The translations under genes were made by a program, and so were the position numbers. The notes under the pieces were generated by a model that made no database searches, was not told the origin of the DNA, and saw only the letters and a list, made by a program, of their open reading frames with translations. 64,000 bases of DNA, taken from positions 6,489,485 through 6,553,484 of the forward strand of contig AP024096.1 of assembly GCA_015099395.1 (NCBI GenBank), read 5' to 3'. Of this stretch, positions 34,199 through 45,483 are shown in pieces. The stretch comes from Ktedonobacteria bacterium brp13 (lineage in GTDB: Bacteria > Chloroflexota > Ktedonobacteria > Ktedonobacterales > Ktedonobacteraceae). Position 1 is the stretch's first letter; each line of letters begins with the position of its first letter.

Positions 34199-35416
34199 TT
34201 ACCCTTCCGTTAAGAGTAATCTTGAACGTTGTAACGGTCTCGCCACCTGGCTTAATGTGTGTGAGTCAACCACGTTTCGATAAAGGTGAAGATAGTTCTC
34301 TGTCATGACATCTGTCGAAAAGTGCCGTTTGATGTGTTCACGGACCTCCAGACGATTGATACTGGTGATGCGTGTCATGCTGTTCGTCATCTCCTGTAGC
34401 GTATGGGTCAAGAAGCCATTCTTACCATTGGTAATGATCTCGGCTGCTGCACCATTGGCGAAAGAGATGACTGGACAGCCGACCGACATCGCCTCTAGTA
34501 GCGCAAAGCCAGACGGTTCAGCATAAGCCATAGGATTGAGCAGGCCACGTGCTTGCCGTAACAACTTCAACTTCTGCTCTCGTGTGGCCGGTATGCCAAT
34601 GCGAATCTGTTGATTATCGATAAAGGGTGCAACCATATGTTGATAATAGTGCATTGCCTCCAGGTTTGCTGACTCTTTAATGCCGATGAGCCAGAGCGGT
34701 ACATGACAACGCCTGGCCGCCTCAATTGCCAGATGTGCTCCTTGTTCATAGGTAAAATGACCTATCCAGACAAAGTAGTTACCATAGAGATTGTGCTGAT
34801 GATAGATGTCAGGCATAGCCGGTAGACTATAGCTGCTATACGTATCAGGATCTCTACTGCCTCCATCCTTTGTCAGTGTCCCTGTGATCGGGACGCCATA
34901 GTGAACTGTGCCTGCGATGCAAGCCTGAGGATTGACCTGTGCGCGTGCGCTCTCACTGATGGTTACCAGCGGAACCGATTGCGCCCACTCCATAAAATAA
35001 TCATCGGCATCACCGGTCCAATGACTTGTGGTGCGATCAAATGGGAAGCGACTATGCAGCGTCGTGATATGTGGTATGGTGAGCTCTGCCGTTAGAGGGA
35101 AGATGTACATATCTCCACTAGACGACAGATGCGTATGGACGATATCAAAATCGTGCTGCGCAATATATTCCAGTGATTTGTGCAGATGATAATAAGCCTT
35201 TAGATTTGCTTGCCATGGAACGCCCTCGTTGATAAGCGAGCGCGGGATGAATGAGACCTGTCTTGCTGATGTATATGCGTCGGCAGGGGCGAACAGGGTA
35301 ACTTCATGTCCACGTGCATGTAGCGCTTCCACCAGATGATAAATGATAGTCTCCGTCCCGCCATCCTGCTGTGGGGGTATCGAAATCCATGGCGGTGCTA
35401 CCTGTGCAATTCTCAT
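34199..35416 (-). CDS. Family 4 glycosyltransferase
   Basis: GT-B fold retaining glycosyltransferase. The N-terminal acceptor domain starts MRIAQVAPPWISIPP with the QDGGTETI loop (17-24) and HARGHEVTLFAPAD (33-46). The C-terminal donor domain has WIGHFTYEQGAHLAIEAAR and the EPSGFALLEAMSVGCPVISF segment with the E-x7-E type nucleotide-sugar site (near 300-320). 405 residues is typical. Probably acts on cell-envelope or glycolipid sugars; the substrate cannot be read. The ATG at 35416 follows GGAGAAG. Convergent with the beta-CASP gene, about 60 bases apart. Confidence 0.88.
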   Translation of the reverse strand: MRIAQVAPPWISIPPQQDGGTETIIYHLVEALHARGHEVTLFAPADAYTSARQVSFIPRSLINEGVPWQANLKAYYHLHKSLEYIAQHDFDIVHTHLSSSGDMYIFPLTAELTIPHITTLHSRFPFDRTTSHWTGDADDYFMEWAQSVPLVTISESARAQVNPQACIAGTVHYGVPITGTLTKDGGSRDPDTYSSYSLPAMPDIYHQHNLYGNYFVWIGHFTYEQGAHLAIEAARRCHVPLWLIGIKESANLEAMHYYQHMVAPFIDNQQIRIGIPATREQKLKLLRQARGLLNPMAYAEPSGFALLEAMSVGCPVISFANGAAAEIITNGKNGFLTHTLQEMTNSMTRITSINRLEVREHIKRHFSTDVMTENYLHLYRNVVDSHTLSQVARPLQRSRLLLTEG

Positions 35417-35715
35417 TCACGCTTCTCCTTCTCGCCTTGTAAGAAATTTCTCGCACTTGCATCTTTTCATACAACATTGTATTGAACTGTGGATAAAATT
35501 CTGTCGCTAAGAGAGGCCTGTTGTGCTTGTACTATATTGACTACAAAGTACCCCGACTATTAATGGTTTTAATGGGCAATTTTAAAGAGAATAAAGACAT
35601 GCGCACAGACCGTGTTGACCATGCTCTCTTTCTTTTGCCAGTGTGGTTTCATATAGATGATTTTGTGCTACCATGGATAGAGTTTTATATCTTTGAAGGT
35701 AGAGAAAGGACCGCC

Positions 35716-36567
35716 ATGAAATTTGCGATAAACATTCCTAATTGCCACGGAGACTACTCAGATGTGCACCTGGTTGCCCAGGTGGCGCACGAAGCTGAAG
35801 AGGCAGGTTGGGATGGTTTTTTTGTTTGGGACCATATTGGTGATAAATGGGGTGATGAGGTCAGTGATCCGTGGGTAATGCTTGCTGCAATCGCAACGCA
35901 GACCAGACGTATCAAACTTGGCACGCTGGTAACGCCACTCTCTCGCCGTCGCCCCTGGAAACTGGCGCGTGAGGTCGTAACGCTGGATCACCTCTCACAG
36001 GGTCGTGTGGTATTGGGTGTTGGGAGTGGTGGCGGCATAGAGTACGTTCGCTATCACGAGCCTGGGAACGCAAAAGAGCATGGTGAGATGCTGGACGAGG
36101 GCCTGGAAATTCTGGAACGCCTGTGGAGTGGGGAGCGTTTCTCGTTCGCAGGGAAGCATTATCAACTCGATGATGTCCGTCACTTACCACGACCTGTACA
36201 GCAGCCACGTATCCCTGTCTGGGTTGGTGGTGTGTGGCCTAACCCCAAACCGATGCGCCGTGCTGGTCATTGGGATGGAGTCTTTCCGATTGGCAAAGGT
36301 TTGACGCAGACACAACAACTCTCACCTGCAGAGATGCGTGACTGTCTGGCGTTTATACGTGAGCAGCAGACGCCCGAGCAGCGCGAGCAACCTTTCACCG
36401 TGGCTCATTCTGGCCTACTAACCGGCAAGGATCGTCAACAGGACGCTGCACTCGTCTCTGAGTACGAAGCTGTTGGCGTAAACTGGTGGGTTGAGGGTGT
36501 GAGCTGGCAACGTGGCTCATTGAGCGAGATGCGGGCTTTTATTCAGCAAGGACCACCGCGCCTGTAG
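35716..36567 (+). CDS. LLM-class F420/FMN-dependent oxidoreductase
   Basis: Luciferase-like (beta/alpha)8 barrel flavoenzyme. The start MKFAINIPN, GWDGFFVWDH (about 29-38), KLGTLVTPLSRRRPWKLAREVVTLDHLSQGR (positions about 68-98) and GVGSGG with RPVQQPRIPVWVGG later are characteristic. Substrate unknown. 283 residues. Start at ATG 35716 behind GAAAGGACCGCC; an open frame upstream to 35521 lacks family similarity. Divergent from the GT4 gene, with roughly 300 bases between that contain no other gene. Confidence 0.88.
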   Translation: MKFAINIPNCHGDYSDVHLVAQVAHEAEEAGWDGFFVWDHIGDKWGDEVSDPWVMLAAIATQTRRIKLGTLVTPLSRRRPWKLAREVVTLDHLSQGRVVLGVGSGGGIEYVRYHEPGNAKEHGEMLDEGLEILERLWSGERFSFAGKHYQLDDVRHLPRPVQQPRIPVWVGGVWPNPKPMRRAGHWDGVFPIGKGLTQTQQLSPAEMRDCLAFIREQQTPEQREQPFTVAHSGLLTGKDRQQDAALVSEYEAVGVNWWVEGVSWQRGSLSEMRAFIQQGPPRL

Positions 36568-36881
36568 CAACACAACGTATTGAAACGGGAGGACTTCCCT
36601 GGTTCTCCCATACGGTTATTCCCCTTTAAAAACAGATAGGTTTATATTAAGATAGCGTAGTTTAACTACAGATTTTTCTGTAGCACCAAAAACATACGTA
36701 GCAAGCGTTAAGATTATTGTAGAGATAAGCAGATCTGTGTATTATAATACAGGATACTGTAGAACACTGCAGATATTGCAATCGATTACAGGTATTGTCT
36801 TTTATTTATAATCTACCGCATTAAAAAAAGATAAAGAAAACTTAAAAACGCGCTATTTTTTCACTATTGAGGGAGAAGTTG

Positions 36882-36890
36882 TGTTATAAA
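36882..36890 (+). promoter_or_regulatory. Extended -10 promoter of the small-RNA candidate
   Basis: TGT-TATAAA; no convincing -35. Predicted start around 36897. Confidence 0.45.
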
Positions 36891-36896
36891 AAGGGT

Positions 36897-37028
36897 AAGA
36901 AATTGCAATGCCGGGTTGATCCTGGCTTGTGGGCACCAAATGCTTAGCTCGCTCAGGTGGTGTTACCTTTGATACACAGATAAAGGTAATAGGGGAACAG
37001 AGGGTCCGCGCCTTCTGTTCCCCCTTTT
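36897..37028 (+). ncRNA. Candidate structured small RNA of unknown family
   Basis: No protein frame is plausible. Starting after an extended -10 box, the sequence shows a 5-bp hairpin (36911-36925), an 8-bp perfect hairpin TTACCTTT/AAAGGTAA (36963-36989) and a strong GC-rich terminator GGGGAACAGA/TCTGTTCCCC (36992-37023) followed by four Ts. The next feature is an independently promoted tRNA, so this is not an obvious leader. I looked for SRP RNA, tmRNA and T-box signatures and did not see them. Confidence 0.5.
36992..37028 (+). terminator. Terminator of the small-RNA candidate
   Basis: 10-bp perfect outer stem (36992-37001 with 37014-37023), internally extended, followed by TTTT. Confidence 0.8.
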
Positions 37029-37206
37029 GTGTGTATTTTCCTGGCGTTATTTACTATAAAGCTACTCCATACAACACTGTTACGACATGCATTTTCTCCG
37101 GGCTACTTTTAAAGTAGGTACAGGTGTAGCATTCGTACTATTGCATAGTACCTGTGTGAGCGCTGACTAATTTTTTGCAGGCAGTAGAAATAGCTGTGAA
37201 AATATA

Positions 37207-37235
37207 TTGACAATCCGCAACGAAAGAGATATTAT
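37207..37235 (+). promoter_or_regulatory. tRNA-Gln promoter
   Basis: TTGACA (37207-37212), 17 bases, TATTAT (37230-37235), 17 bases before the tRNA 5' end. Confidence 0.8.
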
Positions 37236-37252
37236 ATCTGAGGTAAGCATAG

Positions 37253-37323
37253 TGGAGTGTCGTCCAAAGGTAGGACATCTGACTTTGAATCAGGTAATCG
37301 GGGTTCGAATCCCTGCACTCCAG
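37253..37323 (+). tRNA. tRNA-Gln (anticodon UUG)
   Basis: 71-nt cloverleaf: acceptor TGGAGTG/CACTCCA, D stem GTCC/GGAC, anticodon stem TCTGA/TCAGG with loop CTTTGAA (anticodon TTG), and T arm with TTCGAAT. The discriminator is G and CCA is not encoded. Confidence 0.95.
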
Positions 37324-37503
37324 TTATCACACACCTACCTCTCAGTATCCTCATTTTTTACTAGCAACTTGGTACTTTCCCATTATCTTGATTATTTCTA
37401 TACATACTTTTCAAATTTCAGACGTATAATAAATAGATGTAAAAGAGCAATAGCGTTTGATTTGTACAAGGTGTAGGTAAGAGCTCTTCCGTTTTATCGG
37501 AGC

Positions 37504-37532
37504 TTGACATTTAAATTGCTCTATGCTATAGC
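37504..37532 (+). promoter_or_regulatory. Promoter of the Q/P/Y-rich membrane protein gene
   Basis: TTGACA, 17 bases, TATAGC with TGC before it (extended -10). Leader of about 80 bases. Confidence 0.7.
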
Positions 37533-37617
37533 TTGTATGTGAGATTATAACGAAAAGTAATATCACTCCATGGAGAACAATCTTCCCCGGGAGTATGTGG
37601 GGGGAGCGGAAAATACC

Positions 37618-38049
37618 ATGTTCTGGTTTCAATATCAGCCACAGAACAACAACAATAATCGTAGACGAAATCGGTCGTCTGGTTTTCCGTGGTGGCTTAT
37701 CTTCGTCTTTTTCTGGATGGTGCCATCTACCTGGTGGACGTTGATCTTGATAGCGTTCGTGGCCTTTATCATACTGAATGTAGTGCGCTCAAGCGACTCA
37801 AATCAGCCATGGTCGCCGCCTCAGCAGCAAGCGCAGACATACTATACACCGTCGACTTCCGTGCAAGAGCCACCCCTTTATCAGCCGTACCAGCAGACTT
37901 ATGAGGAAGGCTACCAGGCTAAGCAAGCTCCAGTGCAGCCCTATAATCCTATAGTGCATAGCTACGAGGCCGTACCAGAACAAGAGGCCTCCTATCAGGA
38001 ATACGATCAGCCTAAGGCTGAATATCCACAGCAGTTACCACCCATGTAA
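37618..38049 (+). CDS. Small membrane protein with Gln/Pro/Tyr-rich tail
   Basis: 143 residues. A short Asn/Arg-rich N-terminus is followed by two close hydrophobic segments (about 22-36 and 40-56: FPWWLIFVFFWMV and TLILIAFVAFIILNVV). The remaining 85 residues are low-complexity and rich in Gln, Pro, Tyr and Glu, probably disordered. The family is not recognised. Start at ATG 37618 with a GGGGGGAG tract about ten bases upstream. An ATG at 37570 lies in the same frame and is the alternative. A clear promoter and terminator frame the gene. Confidence 0.7.
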   Translation: MFWFQYQPQNNNNNRRRNRSSGFPWWLIFVFFWMVPSTWWTLILIAFVAFIILNVVRSSDSNQPWSPPQQQAQTYYTPSTSVQEPPLYQPYQQTYEEGYQAKQAPVQPYNPIVHSYEAVPEQEASYQEYDQPKAEYPQQLPPM

Positions 38050-38074
38050 TGGAGTAGCCATAGCAAGACAGAAA

Positions 38075-38117
38075 AGCAGGAGGGAAGGATGTATCCTTCT
38101 TTCTCCTGCTTTTTTTC
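38075..38117. terminator. Terminator after the small membrane protein gene
   Basis: AGCAGGAG/CTCCTGCT outer stem with an inner GAAGGAT/ATCCTTC pairing, followed by seven Ts. It lies between convergent genes. Confidence 0.85.
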
Positions 38118-38132
38118 TTTTACCGCGAGGCA

Positions 38133-39197
38133 TTAAGGGATAACATTTGTCTCCTGATCAATACTGAGCACAAAGCGCGTCAGTAGTGTAGAGACCTCGT
38201 CGATATCCTTCAACGAAGCTATCTCAGAGCCGGTATGGAGGTAGCGACAAGGGATGCTCACCAGAGCGGTCGCGACGCCGCCACGTGCCACCTGAATTAC
38301 ATCAGTATCGGTCCAGGTCGCCGCGGCCTGTGGATCGATCTGCCAGCTCAAGCCAGCCTCATCGGCAGCCTTCACCAGCAGCTGGTAGACACGAGGATTG
38401 ATATTGCCACCGATTGACAGGACCGGTCCACCATTCACTCTTACATCACCAAGTTTGGTCTTCGAGACACCCGGATGGTCGGAGGTAAAAGTCACATCGA
38501 CCGCGACCGCAATCAGTGGATCAACGCTATATGCAGCCGTCTGCGCTCCACGTGAGCCTACCTCTTCTTGTACAGCCGAAACGAAGAAGACACCCGCCTT
38601 CAATGCCGCACGCTGTTCATGTAAGCGGCGCATCGTCTCTGTCAGGGCAAAGACGCTGGCTTTATCATCGAGCGCACGTGACGTCACGACATCGCCCTGC
38701 AGGTGTTCCAGTGTAGCAGCCCGAGTAGCAACGCTCCCTAACGGTACCAACTTCTTCGCCTCTTCTTGACCAGATGCGCCAATATCAATCCAGAGTTCAG
38801 TTAGTTTTGGTGCCTTGCTACGCTCCTCGGCATCGAGTAGATGAACAGGTGTACGGCCAATGACGCCAGGGATAGGACCGGTTGGCGTCTGTACCAGCAC
38901 TCTATTGCCAGGGAGGGTTGAAGGATCGAAGCCACCGATCGTAGCAAAATAGAGGAAGCCCTGCTCATCAATATAGCGGATCAAGAAACCCAACTCATCA
39001 CTATGGGCAGTCAGCATCACCCGTGGTGAACCTGCAGGATTTAAGGCAGCGATCACATTGCCATGGACATCCGTACGGACCTCATCAGTAAACTGCTTGA
39101 GTTCCTCACGAATAACCTGCTGTACCGATTGTTCAAAGCCCGAAGGACTGGGTGTTGAAATTATGCGTTCAAGAAAAGCGACACGAGACGTATCCAT
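38133..39197 (-). CDS. M42-family aminopeptidase (TET/glutamyl aminopeptidase type)
   Basis: Dizinc cytoplasmic aminopeptidase, usually a dodecameric TET particle. Metal and catalytic residues are visible: LTAHSDELG (His and Asp), SRALDDKASV (bridging Asp), SAVQEEVGSRGA (catalytic Glu pair), VDVTFTSD (Asp) and RYLHTGSEIA (His near the end). 354 residues is standard. The ATG at 39197 follows AGAGG. An upstream extension to 39299 contains a hydrophobic run without family support. Probably degrades short peptides from the proteasome or other proteases (family knowledge). Confidence 0.92.
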   Translation of the reverse strand: MDTSRVAFLERIISTPSPSGFEQSVQQVIREELKQFTDEVRTDVHGNVIAALNPAGSPRVMLTAHSDELGFLIRYIDEQGFLYFATIGGFDPSTLPGNRVLVQTPTGPIPGVIGRTPVHLLDAEERSKAPKLTELWIDIGASGQEEAKKLVPLGSVATRAATLEHLQGDVVTSRALDDKASVFALTETMRRLHEQRAALKAGVFFVSAVQEEVGSRGAQTAAYSVDPLIAVAVDVTFTSDHPGVSKTKLGDVRVNGGPVLSIGGNINPRVYQLLVKAADEAGLSWQIDPQAAATWTDTDVIQVARGGVATALVSIPCRYLHTGSEIASLKDIDEVSTLLTRFVLSIDQETNVIP

Positions 39198-39407
39198 TAC
39201 AAACCTCTTTAACCAGATGGAGGGAAGGTACAAGACCATTCCCGTACAGACAAAAAAAACCTGGGAAAAGCAGTCTCCTCTGAGAAGAAAGCTTTTCACC
39301 AGGCCCTCATATTTTTCTCAATATACAGAATAGACATTACAATGTAACAGCATCAACGATAGTGTTTATCTATACAGAACTGAATACATCGCGTAATAGA
39401 GATGCGC

Positions 39408-40769
39408 TTAACGTACAAATTGTTTGAGCACCTCGTCCACACCTGGATGTGAACGATTCAAGCGTAGATCCTCAGCGCCTGTAGCATCAGTCTGCATAAG
39501 TAAGATGTTTTGTTGTAAACAGTTATTTAACAACTCACGAGCGGACTCACGTGTAAGACGGCCACGGAAACGATTTTTTGGATTCACCGGATCACCAATA
39601 AAGTTTGACACACCAATAATAGTGCGCCATGACCAGTTGCGGTCTATATAATCAAGAAACTGGAGGAATTGGGGATCCAGCACATCCAGAGGAGGATTGC
39701 CATAGGGTGCCTGTTGATATTGAGACCCACTAGCATAATTAACGGCTGGCATAGAGCCCGTGCTTTGAGTCACACTAGGTGACAACTGCACAATAGGCAA
39801 TTGCCCGGTCGTACTCCCTACACTACCCACCCCACCGGGAACAAGAGGTACAAATTGGCTGGCGCTACTTATTAAATCTCGGCTGACGGTTCCTGGGATA
39901 CCAACAATAATAACAGTTTTGTTCAAACGTAACTTTAAACGAGCACTTATACGAGTAAAATCTTTATCGCCAGTCATCAGAACGAAGGTAGAGATGGCAG
40001 GACGATCAAAAACGGTTTCGATAATATCCATCAACATATTCAGGTCAACAGTGCTTTGTACGACCGTACTTTGGACAATAGTACTATTGCCACCAGGGTT
40101 AACTGCAGGCATATGACCAGTATTACCAGTATGCTGAGAAGTATTTGAATATCCTAGAGGGCCAGTATTGCTTTGCCCAAGGGGGCCGGTCGGGCTGGAT
40201 TGACTGTAGGAATTCGAATAGGGAATATTTTGGCGGTAAGGTTCGCGTTGAGGATCATCCAGATGATACTGCTCTTCAGCGGGCTGTTCATCCTCGCTGA
40301 GCAGCGGATCATCCAGATCCTGATGTAATGGAAATTGAGACTCGGGCTCACTCGGCCAACCATTATTCAACATACCCGGCTGAATAGCAGGGAGTGAACC
40401 TGAACTGGACGAGATGCTCGATGGCCACTGCCGGGGATACGAACCCATCCCCTGCTCCGCAACATAACTCTGGTTATTAGGCGAGCCAGTAGGAATAGGA
40501 TTGCCCGCAGCGTAGTGAATCGTGCCCATTCGGATACGGTCACGCTGCTTTGCGGGACAATCGACGCGGTCAATCATTGCCGCAGTCAAACTTCCTTTAA
40601 AAGGCTCTGGCTGCCGAGACCAGTCCGCATAAGCGCGGGCTACCATAACAGTGCCATAGCGGCGAGCGACAGCTATCAATTCCTGTGGGTCAGGCTCTCG
40701 CCGTTGTATATTCAGCATACTGTAACGTATGTTCTCAAAATCGATGAATAAAGCAATATCTTCGGGCAC
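39408..40769 (-). CDS. NYN-domain nuclease interrupted by a disordered insert
   Basis: NYN/PIN-like RNase domain in two parts. Residues 1-90 contain LFIDFENIRYSM (Asp10). Residues about 238-312 contain VDLNMLMDI (Asp242) and LMTGDKDF (Asp268, Asp270), giving the usual acidic cluster. Between them lie about 145 residues rich in Ser, Pro, Gln, Gly and Asn with a TGPLGxSN repeat, probably disordered. A C-terminal region (about 370-453, LQFLDYIDRNWSWRTIIGV...LTRESARELLNNCLQQNI) looks like a winged-helix nucleic-acid-binding domain. LabA/limkain-type relatives act on RNA. The ATG at 40769 follows GGAGAAGG. Confidence 0.85.
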   Translation of the reverse strand: MPEDIALFIDFENIRYSMLNIQRREPDPQELIAVARRYGTVMVARAYADWSRQPEPFKGSLTAAMIDRVDCPAKQRDRIRMGTIHYAAGNPIPTGSPNNQSYVAEQGMGSYPRQWPSSISSSSGSLPAIQPGMLNNGWPSEPESQFPLHQDLDDPLLSEDEQPAEEQYHLDDPQREPYRQNIPYSNSYSQSSPTGPLGQSNTGPLGYSNTSQHTGNTGHMPAVNPGGNSTIVQSTVVQSTVDLNMLMDIIETVFDRPAISTFVLMTGDKDFTRISARLKLRLNKTVIIVGIPGTVSRDLISSASQFVPLVPGGVGSVGSTTGQLPIVQLSPSVTQSTGSMPAVNYASGSQYQQAPYGNPPLDVLDPQFLQFLDYIDRNWSWRTIIGVSNFIGDPVNPKNRFRGRLTRESARELLNNCLQQNILLMQTDATGAEDLRLNRSHPGVDEVLKQFVR

Positions 40770-41292
40770 AACCTTCTCCTCTCATGGGAGAAACCGCGCA
40801 GGCCAAGATTTATGATTGTTCAGGTGCTTGGAATACTAACTTAGCAGTGTATCCTCCAGCTATGAGCATATCATACTTTATGGTCAAAGTCGAGAGGTCT
40901 GCGCTTTACTTTGCGTATCTACTATGATATATTCTGTAGTCGAGAAAAGGTAAGACATACAAAGAATGAACGTTTAGGAGCTTACACAATCAAAAAGATA
41001 GAAAACATGTTTTTCTTAGTTGTCACCATGACTGATAGCATGAATGGCAAGTAGATTTACCTATTATTGGTGATTTAATCTTCAGTGTCAAGTGTTATCA
41101 CCATTTTACATAGTCGCTTGACAGTATCAGCCCCAAGATATCCTCTGAGCGATTATGTTTTTCACAAGTGAAAGAGATTGCTGTCTTCCACGTATGCATG
41201 CTGCCTCAATAGTGACAGATGCAATACGTGTTAGAAGAGAGAAGAACCGGAGGTAATCCCCGGTTCTTTCCTCTCTACAATGCTATTGCATG
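40770..41292. other. Intergenic region
   Basis: 523 AT-rich bases. They contain the terminator at 41236-41276 and probably the NYN gene promoter. No gene is seen. Confidence 0.4.
41236..41276. terminator. Terminator of the 96-residue protein gene
   Basis: AGAGAGAAGAACCGG and CCGGTTCTTTCCTCTCT form a long stem with one bulge. It lies just after the minus-strand stop at 41293. Confidence 0.7.
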
Positions 41293-41583
41293 TTATAGTG
41301 ATGCACCAACTAGTTCGCGATTGTGATCAGACAAGAAACGGCGCAACATCCCCGTGGATTCTGTTACACTCACCTCATCAGCCTGATTTTCCGCTCTATT
41401 CACCAGTTCATACAGACTGGGAATATCGTAGCGCATCTGTACTTGTAGCTGGCCTTCACTATTAAAGCCTTCGACGAAGAGTCCATCCTCTTCTTCGTGG
41501 ATCGCGATACTCTTCACACCTACCTGGTCCAACACCTGACCAACTGCATGCAAGATGTTCGCGTAACTAAACTTGGCAGGCAT
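41293..41583 (-). CDS. Conserved-looking 96-residue protein of unknown function
   Basis: I do not recognise the family. The ATG at 41583 follows GGGAGGGAGAA, and promoter and terminator are both clear, so the gene is real. The sequence alternates helix and strand: an N-terminal helix (FSYANILHAVGQVLDQVG), a beta-hairpin (SIAIHEEEDGLFVEGFNSEGQLQVQMRY) and a C-terminal acidic part (SLYELVNRAENQADEVSVT). No Cys, no membrane helix, no signal peptide. Confidence 0.8.
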   Translation of the reverse strand: MPAKFSYANILHAVGQVLDQVGVKSIAIHEEEDGLFVEGFNSEGQLQVQMRYDIPSLYELVNRAENQADEVSVTESTGMLRRFLSDHNRELVGASL

Positions 41584-41728
41584 TTCTCCCTCCCTAAATA
41601 ATGGAAGAAAATTTTCAATTGCTAACTAATCATCTTCGTTTTAACGGTTACGATGTCTACTTTTTGCTTTGCCTACGACCACGTTTTTTCATAATGTGGA
41701 TTGACAAGCTTCATACTGCACTCCGACA

Positions 41729-41757
41729 ATTTTAGCATAACAAACTTTAAACGTCAA
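41729..41757 (-). promoter_or_regulatory. Promoter of the 96-residue protein gene
   Basis: On the minus strand TTGACG, 17 bases, TAAAAT preceded by TGC. The leader to the ATG at 41583 is about 140 bases. Confidence 0.7.
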
Positions 41758-42029
41758 GTTACCTCTTCACTTCCATCTCACTTACTAGAGCTTCTGCTGT
41801 GTTGAATGTGCTCTTAACATGCGTATTTGATTCTGATGTGCCTTTGCTGCTTCTTGGGGAATTTGCTGTTTTGCTGCCTATGATGTATGCCTCTCTTGAG
41901 ATGCTTTTATTACTCGCACTTTATTCCTCATTCACCAAAGCACTGCTAGCCGAGAGGGAGCACCAGTAAGCTATATTACATCTATGTGTACAGTTTTTTT
42001 TATACTGCAAAAAGAAGCGTAAAAAGCCC

Positions 42030-42058
42030 TTGACAAAGAGAGTCATGTGTGGGATAGT
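42030..42058 (+). promoter_or_regulatory. Dedicated 23S rRNA promoter
   Basis: TTGACA (42030-42035), 17 bases, GATAGT (42053-42058). Predicted start near 42065, leader about 225 bases. Confidence 0.7.
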
Positions 42059-42118
42059 ATCTGAGCACCGCACGAAAGCGTTGCGGAACGCAAAATACAG
42101 CACACTAACAACTAAAGA

Positions 42119-42146
42119 TATATCATTTCTTCAATTTTGCTGAGCG
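42119..42146 (+). other. 23S processing stem, 5' arm
   Basis: Complementary, with two or three mismatches or wobbles, to the 3' arm at 45357-45384. A second, perfect 10-bp pair closer to the mature ends is 42219-42228 with 45280-45289. These would form the long RNase III-type stem that brackets the 23S precursor. Confidence 0.75.
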
Positions 42147-42287
42147 ACTGTTGTTGCGAAACGACGGTTCTTTGCAGGAGTTGAAACAGAGGATCACATT
42201 CTCGTAAGAATGAGAAAACCTGTTCACACAGGGGACACAGCAGGAAGTACTGCGAGGTAACTCGTGGCCCTTCCGAGAACTGTAGAA

Positions 42288-45262
<2,975 letters not shown>

Positions 45263-45356
45263 AGTGGTGATCCCATGGATGTGAACAGGACGATCGTCGA
45301 AGAGCATTGTGAGAAGACTGTTTCCTCTTGTGTGAGGAACGTCGCTCGCCGCAACG

Positions 45357-45384
45357 CGCTCGGCAAAATTGAGGAAATGATATA
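45357..45384 (+). other. 23S processing stem, 3' arm
   Basis: Partner of the arm at 42119-42146. Confidence 0.75.
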
Positions 45385-45406
45385 ACTTTGGTCGTGATGT
45401 ATTATG

Positions 45407-45433
45407 AAAAACCACCTCATGGGTGGTTTTTTT
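45407..45433 (+). terminator. 23S rRNA terminator
   Basis: AAAACCACC-TCAT-GGGTGG followed by seven Ts, just after the processing stem. It confirms that no 5S gene is cotranscribed. Confidence 0.9.
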
Positions 45434-45483
45434 GTTGGGAAAAATAATGTATGTGCCTCTGTTATTTCTACGTCTCTATGTCT

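Larger units (their letters stand above)
36568..37252 (+). other. Intergenic region with structured-RNA candidate
   Basis: 685 bases without a protein gene. It contains a weak hairpin after the flavoenzyme gene (36587-36609), a CTACAGA/TCTGTAG hairpin (36666-36683), the probable small RNA (36897-37028), two perfect palindromes (37103-37117 and 37135-37151) and the tRNA promoter. Confidence 0.5.

Noticed and set aside
36897..37028. SRP RNA, tmRNA or T-box identity for the 36.9-kb RNA
   Set aside because: The SRP GGAA-tetraloop region, the tmRNA tRNA-like ends and the T-box core were looked for and not seen.
37207..37476. 89-codon frame overlapping tRNA-Gln
   Set aside because: It overlaps the tRNA and its promoter.
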